From Shewanella psychropiezotolerans (GTDB lineage: Bacteria > Pseudomonadota > Gammaproteobacteria > Enterobacterales > Shewanellaceae): a DNA stretch of 64,000 nucleotides. Position numbers and translations under genes: made by a program. The stretch is from assembly GCF_007197555.1 (NCBI RefSeq), contig NZ_CP041614.1:922001-986000 (forward strand), read 5' to 3'. Positions 1-6,885 of the stretch are shown here, piece by piece (position 1 is the first letter of the stretch; the number at the start of each line of letters is the position of its first letter). The notes under the pieces were generated by a model. It was given only the letters and a program-made list of their open reading frames with translations. It did no database searches and was not told the DNA's origin.

Positions 1-629
1 GTAAAGATCCAGCAGACTTGCAAGGCAAGTGTAATGAGTTTCGTGTATCGGCAGCTAAAGTACTGGGCGAGTCACTCAAAGACGTTGAAGGTGGCTTGTT
101 AGTTATCGGTGATATGAACTCATATGGCATGGAAGATCCCATCGCTGTACTGACAGATTATGATGCTGCCACCGCGAAACGTGAAATTGTTACAGCTTCA
201 TGGACGACCCTCAATGGTGAAGTTTATGAGCGTGAAGGCAGTAAGATTGAGAAAGGTTTTGGTCTGATTAATCTAAACACCCAAGCACATGGACCTGCAA
301 CCTTTGGTTATAGCTACAGTGGTGAGCTGGGTAACTTAGATCATGCATTGGCTAATACAGCTGTCGCTGAAAAGCTAGTGGCTATTCAAGACTGGAACAT
401 CAACTCGGTCGAATCTAACCTTTTCGAGTACCCTAGCAAATATTCGGGTGACTTAGAGAAGTCAGAGAATGCCTTTAGCTCTTCGGATCATGACCCTGTG
501 ATCATTGCGTTAAGCTATCCAGCGCCTCAGCCAAAGCCGGAACCAACTCCTAAAGATGATGGTGGTTCGTTAGGTTACCTTGGTCTGGGACTATTATCAC
601 TACTGGGTTTACGCCGTCGTAAGCACTAA
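1..629 (+). CDS. ExeM-like extracellular nuclease, C-terminal part (5' end outside window)
   Basis: This is the C-terminal third of a secreted endonuclease/exonuclease/phosphatase (EEP) family nuclease. The frame is open back to base 3, so the true start lies upstream of the window. Two EEP motifs are visible: GDMNS near the left edge and SSDHDPVIIAL near the end, the latter carrying the conserved C-terminal Asp-His. After a Pro-rich linker comes a GlyGly-CTERM tail: GG, a hydrophobic helix, then RRRKH. Such tails are known to be processed by rhombosortase on proteins exported by type II secretion. Shewanella ExeM has this architecture and degrades extracellular DNA. The assignment is by motif and architecture; the N-terminal domains cannot be seen. 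Confidence 0.85.
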   Translation, partial: KDPADLQGKCNEFRVSAAKVLGESLKDVEGGLLVIGDMNSYGMEDPIAVLTDYDAATAKREIVTASWTTLNGEVYEREGSKIEKGFGLINLNTQAHGPATFGYSYSGELGNLDHALANTAVAEKLVAIQDWNINSVESNLFEYPSKYSGDLEKSENAFSSSDHDPVIIALSYPAPQPKPEPTPKDDGGSLGYLGLGLLSLLGLRRRKH

Positions 630-658
630 TTATTGAGATGACTCATTGTTAATGCTAA

Positions 659-690
659 ACCGCCTTTAATTCATTAAAGGCGGTTTTTTC
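659..690 (+). terminator. Rho-independent terminator after the nuclease gene
   Basis: An inverted repeat ACCGCCTTTAA / TTAAAGGCGGT with a short loop is followed by a T-run. It starts about 30 bp after the nuclease stop codon. Confidence 0.9.
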
Positions 691-1301
691 ATGCCATTTT
701 TACTTTAACAAGATGAGGAAAGCCAGAAAAAATCAATTGGGTCTGGATTCGAGATTAATTGGCTATTTTTATATGTTATTTTTATTCTCTACGGTAATGA
801 ATCGATCTTATCTTAGCCGTTTATAGGTTCTGCTTTTTGCTTTTCACTTGGTCATATTCTAGTTTTTCTTGTTCTATTCGGTGCTACACCAACACCTTCT
901 CAGTTTTTGTCGGTTCTATATGGGGGACTCACTTTTTTATTATCATCGCACTCGGTTGCTGGCTTTTACACTATCTAACCTATAAAAACAGTATCTAACT
1001 TTCATTAAATGATGCCGATCTTATATAACAAACTTAAATTTGTATAAACTGGCGACATCTGATGATTTCATCGATAAAAAATGTATGGAAGTTTTCATCA
1101 GTTTGTTGGAAATGGTTTGATACCATTTTCTCATCAATGTGCCTTGAATTGAAAAAACTGAGAGTCTCTGAATTGACCAGATACTTATATGGAATGGTAT
1201 TACTACTAGGCCAGCCATAGCTTTTAACTCCTCTTACCTGTTTAAACTTACAGCGCTAGCCAGTAGACTGTGGCTTAATTATTATAAGAATGGATCTAGT
1301 G
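691..1301. other. Gene-poor AT-rich interval
   Basis: No convincing gene. On the + strand an open stretch from about 808 to 998 reads like the hydrophobic C-terminal end of a membrane protein (a WGTHFFIIIALG-like helix, then a short basic tail), but it has no start codon or ribosome binding site, so it may be a decayed gene end. A 65-codon minus-strand frame at 1021-1218 has no supporting features. Confidence 0.4.
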
Positions 1302-1739
1302 ATGAGTATTTGGTTTAGACCTGTGAGCTTGGAAGATTGCGCTAAAATGGATTCGGGTATGCATGGCAAGGGCACCTTGATGCAAACTATGGGCATTAAG
1401 ATCACCGAAATTGGTGATGATTATATGGTGGCGACTATGCCAGCCTCTCCTGAAGTACATAATCCCTTAGGTATCGTCCACGGTGGAGCCAATGTGGCAC
1501 TGGCTGAGACGGTTGCCAGCTATGCGGCAAACTTCGCCGTAGATTTTGAGAATTACTACTGTGTCGGCCAAGAGATCAATGCCAATCATCTTAAAGCTTC
1601 CAGAAATGGTGTCCTAACCGCGACGGCAAAGCCTGTGCATTTAGGTAAACGAAGCTCTGTTTGGGAGATACTTATCCATAACAGCGGCGGTGATCTTTGC
1701 TGTATCTCGCGCATGACAGCAGCCGTGGTTAAGCGTTAG
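1302..1739 (+). CDS. Hotdog-fold acyl-CoA thioesterase, YdiI/MenI-like
   Basis: A single-domain hotdog thioesterase of the PaaI/YdiI type, 145 residues, the usual length. The motif HGGANVALAE holds the HGG oxyanion-hole turn (residues 60-62) and the likely catalytic Glu (about 69). The segment EINANHLKA and the ending LCCISRMT match the E. coli YdiI pattern as I recall it. YdiI hydrolyses 1,4-dihydroxy-2-naphthoyl-CoA in menaquinone synthesis, which would suit a menaquinone-using bacterium, but many relatives act on other acyl-CoAs, so the substrate is not settled. The ATG at 1302 gives the N-terminus MSIWFRPVSLE that aligns with the family; an in-frame ATG at 1290 is the alternative. It appears to be a single-gene unit. 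Confidence 0.85.
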   Translation: MSIWFRPVSLEDCAKMDSGMHGKGTLMQTMGIKITEIGDDYMVATMPASPEVHNPLGIVHGGANVALAETVASYAANFAVDFENYYCVGQEINANHLKASRNGVLTATAKPVHLGKRSSVWEILIHNSGGDLCCISRMTAAVVKR

Positions 1740-1912
1740 TGATACAGGTTGGAAGCCAAGTATTATTGACGATCTATTAACGTAAATAGACTATAGATGT
1801 GTAGGTATCTGTTACATAATATGCGCCTTTATTAATGGCGAGCTACAGGCTTTAATGCACTAAACTTGTTATCTAGGTTTGAGTCGATTGTGAGCTGTGG
1901 GGAATATGTAAA

Positions 1913-2161
1913 ATGGATAGTGCAACAGTTTGGGAGTGGGTCGGCTATTTAGCCTCTGTGGTTGTGGCCATCTCGCTGATGATGTCGAATATTAAAAAGT
2001 TACGCTGGTGGAACTTGATCGGTGCAGGCCTTTTTGTCGCTTATGGTTTGGCCATTGATGCCTTACCTGTGGCTTTGGTAAACTTCTTTATTGTGCTGAT
2101 CGATGCTTATTACATAGTCAAAATTTATAAAGCCGAAAAGGCGATTAACCAACAGCCTTGA
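1913..2161 (+). CDS. Small YgjV-like inner-membrane protein
   Basis: An 82-residue, strongly hydrophobic protein with about three transmembrane segments (roughly residues 9-25, 35-50 and 52-70) separated by short basic loops (NIKKLRWWN, then KIYKAEK at the C-terminus). The spacing of WNLIGAGLFVAYGL and the following helix resembles the YgjV (Imp-YgjV) family and, more distantly, one repeat of PnuC-type vitamin transporters. Function is unknown. The ATG follows a purine-rich TGGGGAATATG at a reasonable distance. It is monocistronic, with a strong terminator about 130 bp downstream. Confidence 0.7.
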   Translation: MDSATVWEWVGYLASVVVAISLMMSNIKKLRWWNLIGAGLFVAYGLAIDALPVALVNFFIVLIDAYYIVKIYKAEKAINQQP

Positions 2162-2280
2162 GCTAGCATAAGCCAGAGCTTAGTAGATAACCTTGAGTTG
2201 AATCGATAGCCCTGAGTTAACTGTAGTTCTGAGTCAGATAGACAGTTTTGAGCTAATTAGAAGTCTTGCGGTGAATAAGA

Positions 2281-2318
2281 GGAGCCAGCTAACTGTAGAG
2301 GTTAGCTGGCTCTTTTTG
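2281..2318 (+). terminator. Rho-independent terminator
   Basis: GAGCCAGCTAAC and GTTAGCTGGCTC form a 12-bp stem with a short loop, followed by TTTTTG. It closes the small membrane-protein transcript. Confidence 0.9.
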
Positions 2319-2843
2319 TATTGCAGATGTTCATTATCTTTAATGAACATCTGTCATTTTCGGTTTTAACTATTTGCTTTCAATCGACTGTTTTGATAGT
2401 AATAGTGTTCATTCCCCTGCGTTTAACCTCTAGTCTTATCATCTTGAACAACATATCTCTCCACGAGACTAGCTTCTCAGTAGAGCTTAACTCTGTATGG
2501 GTGTTGTGTTGATTCAAATCAGTATTCACGCCAATGAAAGGCGTAACCTCCAATAGCAATAATGTATTTCTTTGTAGGTATCTGTGAGTTACCTCTCACG
2601 CCTTTAATCTTTAAAATGAATTAGGTTAATCTAGTTTAATCGTTTTTATTCATCTCTTTTTTGAACTAGTATTTATTCATCGACAGGGTTTATGTGAAGG
2701 CTTCTAGAGCTAAGCGGCTTAACGAAAGCGAAACGGATCAATAACTATGGCTACAATATTTGATGTTATCGAAGACTGGTTGAACTAATCGACCAGTACG
2801 ACTGAATTAGAAAATTAACAAATAAAAAGCATTGGAGAACAAT
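2319..2843. promoter_or_regulatory. Intergenic region upstream of catalase
   Basis: About 520 bp with no convincing gene. It holds a 13-residue open frame (2747-2788, ATG to TAA) ending 55 bp before the catalase start; this could be a leader peptide but has no clear ribosome binding site. An imperfect inverted repeat CTGGT...ACCAG lies at about 2776-2796. Catalase genes are often under OxyR, but I cannot point to a confident OxyR site. Confidence 0.35.
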
Positions 2844-4310
2844 ATGACTAATCAAGCTAACTACTTAACCAGCCAAAATGGCGCGCCTGTTGCGGACGAT
2901 CAAAATTCAATGACGGCAGGTGAGCGCGGCCCTGTACTATTACAAGACTTTCATCTGTTAGAAAAACTTGCTCATTTCAATCGTGAGCGTATTCCTGAGC
3001 GTGTAGTGCATGCCAAAGGCACGGGTGTTTACGGTATTTTTACCCTGACCAAAGACATGAGCAATTACACTATTGCCGACCACTTCAATGGCGTAGGTAA
3101 ACAAACTGAAACTTTCATTCGTTTCTCTACCGTAGGCGGTGAGATGGGCTCGGCCGATGCGGAGCGTGATCCCCGTGGTTTCGGTCTACGTTTCTATACG
3201 GCCCGTGGTAATCACGACATAGTAGGCAATAACACCCCGACCTTCTTTCTGCGTGATGGCATCAAGTTTCCGGACTTTATTCATACCCAGAAGCGTAATC
3301 CGCAGACTAATTTGAAAGATCCACAAGCCATGTGGGATTTCTGGGCATTGAATCCTGAAGCCCTGCATCAGGTGACAATCTTGATGTCGGATCGCGGCAT
3401 TCCGGCTAACTATCGCCAGATGAATGGCTATGGTTCACACACCTATTCGCTGTGGAATGATAAAGGCGAGCGTTTCTGGGTTAAGTTTCATTTCAAGACT
3501 AAGCAAGGCATAGTTAACCTGACCCCTGAGCAGGCCGACATCCTTAAAGGGATCGATCCTGATTCGTCTCAACGTGACATGGTCGCGGCCATTGCCGACG
3601 GTAACTTCCCTCGTTGGGCGGTTAAGGTGCAAATTATGCCGGAAGCCGATGCCAATACATATCATATCAATCCATTCGATCTGACTAAGGTATGGCCACA
3701 CGCCGATTATCCACTGATTGAGATTGGTGAACTTGAACTTAATCGCATGCCTGAGAACTACTTCGCCGAAGTAGAGCAGGTCGCATTGGCACCGAGTAAC
3801 TTAGTACCGGGTGTTGGTGCTTCACCGGATAAGATGTTGCAGGCTCGCTTGTTTGCCTATGCAGATGCACAGAGATACAGAATTGGCACTAACTATAATC
3901 AGCTGCCAGTGAATTGTCCGCACGCTACTAAGGCTAATCACCACCAACGCGCCGGTGCCATGGCGGGAACTCAATGTCCCTATAACGGCAGCCAAACCGG
4001 TGGCGATGCGAGTCCAAACTACGGGCCGAACAGCACAGAGTCTGCGTTAGTAGAGCCGAGTACTTTTGCCGAGCCAGCACTGGGTCTCGATGGTGAAGCC
4101 GATAGATACAGCCGTTATAATCAGGATGACTTTGCTCAGGCGGGCAACCTGTACCGTATTTTCCCTGAAGATGAGAAGGTTAGATTGATCACCACTATCT
4201 GTGGCAGCTTGAGTCAGACGACTATGGATGTGCAGCAGACCATGGTCGAGCATTTCACCAAGGCGGATGCGGATTACGGTAAGCGTATCAAGCAGGCATT
4301 GGGATTGTAA
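2844..4310 (+). CDS. Monofunctional haem catalase (small-subunit, clade 3 type)
   Basis: Disproportionates hydrogen peroxide to water and oxygen. At 488 residues it has the length of small-subunit catalases and lacks the flavodoxin-like C-terminal domain of large ones. The active-site signature FNRERIPERVVHAKG is intact with catalytic His56. The GNNTPTFF segment supplies the distal Asn, and RLFAYADAQRYRIG contains the proximal haem-ligand Tyr339. There is no signal peptide, so it is cytoplasmic. The ATG at 2844 is chosen because GGAG sits at 2834-2837; an in-frame TTG at 2832 overlaps that site. It is monocistronic and ends in a strong terminator. Confidence 0.97.
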   Translation: MTNQANYLTSQNGAPVADDQNSMTAGERGPVLLQDFHLLEKLAHFNRERIPERVVHAKGTGVYGIFTLTKDMSNYTIADHFNGVGKQTETFIRFSTVGGEMGSADAERDPRGFGLRFYTARGNHDIVGNNTPTFFLRDGIKFPDFIHTQKRNPQTNLKDPQAMWDFWALNPEALHQVTILMSDRGIPANYRQMNGYGSHTYSLWNDKGERFWVKFHFKTKQGIVNLTPEQADILKGIDPDSSQRDMVAAIADGNFPRWAVKVQIMPEADANTYHINPFDLTKVWPHADYPLIEIGELELNRMPENYFAEVEQVALAPSNLVPGVGASPDKMLQARLFAYADAQRYRIGTNYNQLPVNCPHATKANHHQRAGAMAGTQCPYNGSQTGGDASPNYGPNSTESALVEPSTFAEPALGLDGEADRYSRYNQDDFAQAGNLYRIFPEDEKVRLITTICGSLSQTTMDVQQTMVEHFTKADADYGKRIKQALGL

Positions 4311-4326
4311 TAAAAGAAGGTTATAA

Positions 4327-4363
4327 AAAAGGCCCTGGTTCCTAGGAACCAGGGCCTTTTTTA
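4327..4363 (+). terminator. Strong bidirectional terminator between convergent genes
   Basis: AAAAAAGGCCCTGGTTCC and GGAACCAGGGCCTTTTTT form an uninterrupted stem. It has a T-run on both strands and so serves both catalase (+) and the TMEM165-like exporter (-). Confidence 0.95.
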
Positions 4364-4381
4364 TTCTTCTAATTTAGATGA

Positions 4382-4948
4382 TTAAAACATGAGTGTTGCT
4401 ACACCGAGTAGTGCAAACAATACGGCGCATCCTCGATGGATCAGGGTAAGGGGTAATTTTTCTGCGCTGAAGTTGCCGGCTATGACCACAGGAACGTTAG
4501 CGATAAGCATGCCTAAGGTTGTGCCCATGACTACCATAGCTAGGGCATCATACTTCGCCGCTAATACCACAGTGGCAATTTGAGTTTTGTCGCCCATCTC
4601 GGCGATGAAAAACAGAATGAAAGTGGCAATGAAAGGCCCCATTTTGTAGAAGCGGCTCTCTTCACAATCGACCTTGTCCGGGATCAATACCCACAGAGCG
4701 ATCGCAAAAAATGAAGCGGCGACTAAGTAGCGGGCTAGTTCCGGGCTAATCAAGCCAACGGCCCAATTACCTAGCCAGGCGGCGCCAAAGTGGTTGATCA
4801 GAGTTGACAGAAAAATACCGAGAATAATTGCCGTTTTACTGCCTTTTATGTGGCTAAATCTGGCGGCGAGTATGAGGGCGAGCAGCTGAGTTTTGTCACC
4901 GATTTCGGCGATAGCAACCGTAAAGGTTGATGCGAGTAGTGCTTCCAA
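4382..4948 (-). CDS. TMEM165/GDT1 (UPF0016) family cation exporter, probably manganese
   Basis: A six-helix membrane protein of 188 residues with the two hallmark E-x-G-D-K-T motifs, EIGDKT at 15-20 and EMGDKT at 117-122. These line the cation path in the UPF0016/GDT1/TMEM165 family. Bacterial members, such as the Vibrio protein MneA, export Mn2+. The start is a TTG with AAGGAAG just upstream. The manganese-responsive riboswitch in its leader is strong independent support for Mn2+ as substrate. Two tandem half-proteins are visible, as expected for the family. Confidence 0.93.
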   Translation of the reverse strand: MEALLASTFTVAIAEIGDKTQLLALILAARFSHIKGSKTAIILGIFLSTLINHFGAAWLGNWAVGLISPELARYLVAASFFAIALWVLIPDKVDCEESRFYKMGPFIATFILFFIAEMGDKTQIATVVLAAKYDALAMVVMGTTLGMLIANVPVVIAGNFSAEKLPLTLIHRGCAVLFALLGVATLMF

Positions 4949-4962
4949 GAGACTTCCTTATA

Positions 4963-4999
4963 GGGGGGCAAAAATCCGAGTACAGAAGACCGGCCCCCC
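4963..4999 (-). promoter_or_regulatory. Expression-platform hairpin of the Mn riboswitch
   Basis: On the minus strand GGGGGGC (4993-4999) can pair with GCCCCCC (4963-4969), ending 4-5 nt before the AAGGAAG ribosome binding site. The 5' flank also holds GGTCTT (4986-4991), complementary to AAGACC at the aptamer's 3' edge (5026-5031). Ligand-dependent exchange between these pairings is therefore possible. No T-run follows the GC stem, which favours translational control over termination; that is inference. Confidence 0.6.
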
Positions 5000-5018
5000 T
5001 TTTTTATGGGCGGTCACT

Positions 5019-5170
5019 GCACTCAGGTCTTGCAAAACAATATGAGTCATCACGTCATATTGTTGTGAGCACCATGGCGTTGTGGCCAAGTATGTTGACA
5101 CTCACTCAATCTTTGCCTCGAAGTAAATCGATTCAGACAACAAAGATTGCTCGCTACTCCCCTGAAGTAG
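5019..5170 (-). ncRNA. yybP-ykoY manganese riboswitch aptamer
   Basis: Read on the minus strand, the segment begins with GGGGAGTAGC (5153-5162). It contains TGTCAACATACT in the middle and closes with GCAAGACCTGAGTGC (5019-5033). These are recognisable conserved parts of the yybP-ykoY aptamer found before E. coli mntP and alx. The family is known to bind Mn2+ and raise expression of Mn2+ exporters. Its position directly upstream of a TMEM165/GDT1 exporter fits that role. Confidence 0.88.
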
Positions 5171-5296
5171 AGGCGAACATTATACATTTTGAGGGTCGAG
5201 TCGCAATCTCTGAGTTCTCGAATTGGTGATTTTATTGAGTGGAAAAACCTCAGGTAACGTAAGTGTTTCCCTCTTGTTGGAAACTTATTGAGCCAG

Positions 5297-5314
5297 TGTT
5301 CAAACTTGTTTACA
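5297..5314 (+). promoter_or_regulatory. Candidate TyrR box upstream of the aromatic permease
   Basis: TGTTCA-N6-TTTACA matches the TyrR box TGTAAA-N6-TTTACA at 10 of 12 positions with exact spacing. It lies about 145 bp before a TyrP-like permease, a classical TyrR target in enterics. There is a single site only, so this is suggestive. Confidence 0.35.
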
Positions 5315-5457
5315 GCTGCCATAGATGGCTTGCTCACTAGGTTTGTAGCTGTTAATGTCCCTAGCAGTCATTTTAGAGGAAGATCTCTCCTTCAAAGTCG
5401 TTCTAAATCTGACCTACCAAAAATGTAGAATAAAAATATATCAAACAGGACAATTTT

Positions 5458-6657
5458 GTGAATTTAAAAATGCTCGGCTCCATCGCTATCGTTGCGGGAA
5501 CTGCAATCGGTGGTGGTATGTTAGCCCTACCTTTAGCTACTGCTTCCTTGGGTACATTACCCGCGTTTCTCTTGCTCGTTGTGATCTGGGGGATCTCCAT
5601 CTATACATCTCTGCTGATGTTAGAGATCAACTTACGCACTGGAGTGGGCGATAACGTCCATGCTATTACTGGCAAAATTTTAGGGAAAGTGGGTCAGTTA
5701 ATTCAGGGGGCATCATTTATGAGCCTACTGTTTGCGTTGACTATGGTATATTTGATGGGCGGCTCTTCTCTGCTCGAGACTCGCTTCGAGCCTCTGGGTA
5801 TCACCATGAATAACCAGGTCGCTGTGTTGTTATTCACTGTCTTCTTCGGCGGTTTGATAGCAGTTGGGGTCAAATGGATCGATAAGGTTTCCCGCGTCCT
5901 CTTTACATCCATGGTCGTACTCTTAGTGATCGTGGTGGCCTTCTTACTTCCTGAAGTGGATATGTCTGCTCTGCTAACCAGCACAGGTAGTGAGATTGTT
6001 TCTGGTAGCGAACTGAACAACTTATGGTTGGCAGCTATTCCTATCGTATTCACCTCGTTTGGTTTCCATGTGTGTATCGCGACCATAGTGCGCTACTTAG
6101 ATGGCGATGCCGTATCACTACGTAAAATTTTAATTATTGGTTCAACCATACCGCTTGTCAGCTATATTCTCTGGTTGATGGTGACCTTAGGCACTTTAGG
6201 TGGCGACAGGGTTTATGGCTTCGAAGGTTCATTGCCTCTGCTGGTCACGGCCTTACAAGGTCTGGCAAATTCAGAGATCTTGAAGCAATGTATCGATCTC
6301 TTCGCTAACTTGGCGCTTATCACTTCCTTCCTGGGTGTGACCATGAGTCTGTTTGACTATGTGGCCGAACTGACACGAGCTAAAGATGATTTTTGGGGTC
6401 GAGCTAAGACCTGGCTGATCACCTTTATTCCGCCTCTGCTATGTGCGCTTTATTATCCCGATGGTTTCTTCAAAGTATTAGGTTTTGCGGCCATTCCCTT
6501 GGTGATCATGATCATCTTCTTACCGATTGCCATGGCACTGAAGCAGCGTAAACAGAATCTGGGAGGTTATCAGGTCTCTGGTGGTACAGCTGCACTCGGT
6601 GTTGCAGGTGTATTAGGCGCTGTAATTATTACGGCTCAGTTACTGGTTGCGTTATAG
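5458..6657 (+). CDS. tyrP: Aromatic amino acid permease, TyrP-like (HAAAP family)
   Basis: Proton-coupled inner-membrane transporter for tyrosine or tryptophan. It has 399 residues and eleven predicted helices. The N-terminal helix MLGSIAIVAGTAIGGGMLALP carries the glycine-rich motif of the HAAAP family. Further family segments are IPVIFTSFGFH near residue 200, FLGVTMSLFDY near 290 and the LYYPDGF loop near 340; these match E. coli TyrP closely from memory. The start is GTG at 5458 with ACAGGA upstream. Tyrosine is favoured over tryptophan by the TyrP-like segments, but specificity cannot be proved by sequence alone. Confidence 0.85.
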   Translation: MNLKMLGSIAIVAGTAIGGGMLALPLATASLGTLPAFLLLVVIWGISIYTSLLMLEINLRTGVGDNVHAITGKILGKVGQLIQGASFMSLLFALTMVYLMGGSSLLETRFEPLGITMNNQVAVLLFTVFFGGLIAVGVKWIDKVSRVLFTSMVVLLVIVVAFLLPEVDMSALLTSTGSEIVSGSELNNLWLAAIPIVFTSFGFHVCIATIVRYLDGDAVSLRKILIIGSTIPLVSYILWLMVTLGTLGGDRVYGFEGSLPLLVTALQGLANSEILKQCIDLFANLALITSFLGVTMSLFDYVAELTRAKDDFWGRAKTWLITFIPPLLCALYYPDGFFKVLGFAAIPLVIMIIFLPIAMALKQRKQNLGGYQVSGGTAALGVAGVLGAVIITAQLLVAL

Positions 6658-6741
6658 AGTAAACGTCAACAGATTGCCTTTACACATGCTTTGTAAGGGA
6701 TTGATTCAAAGACTGTCTTAATGGCAGTGGCATATGATAAG

Positions 6742-6778
6742 GTCGAGCGCGAATAGTAATATTTGGCTCGGCTTTTTA
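6742..6778 (+). terminator. Rho-independent terminator after tyrP
   Basis: GTCGAGC (6742-6748) pairs with GCTCGGC (6766-6772), including one G-U, and TTTTT follows. Confidence 0.7.
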
Positions 6779-6885
6779 TTGCCTGAGTTTTAGCAAGATG
6801 GCTAAATGCTATTGCTACATAAACAAGTACAAGCAAAGCAGAACAAGAATTACCACACTAATAATTAAAAAATGGATTTAACAAA

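Noticed and set aside
1021..1218. 65-codon minus-strand frame
   Set aside because: No ribosome binding site, no domain or membrane pattern, and it lies in AT-rich sequence where such frames arise by chance.
2321..2512. 63-codon + strand hydrophobic frame upstream of catalase
   Set aside because: It starts right after a terminator without a ribosome binding site; composition reflects T-rich DNA.
2747..2788. 13-residue leader peptide before catalase
   Set aside because: Short frame with no ribosome binding site, no codon run and no attenuator-like structure; noted only as intergenic content.
4927..5337. Overlapping 95-100-codon frames on both strands across the riboswitch region
   Set aside because: They overlap a structured RNA and each other, with no protein features.
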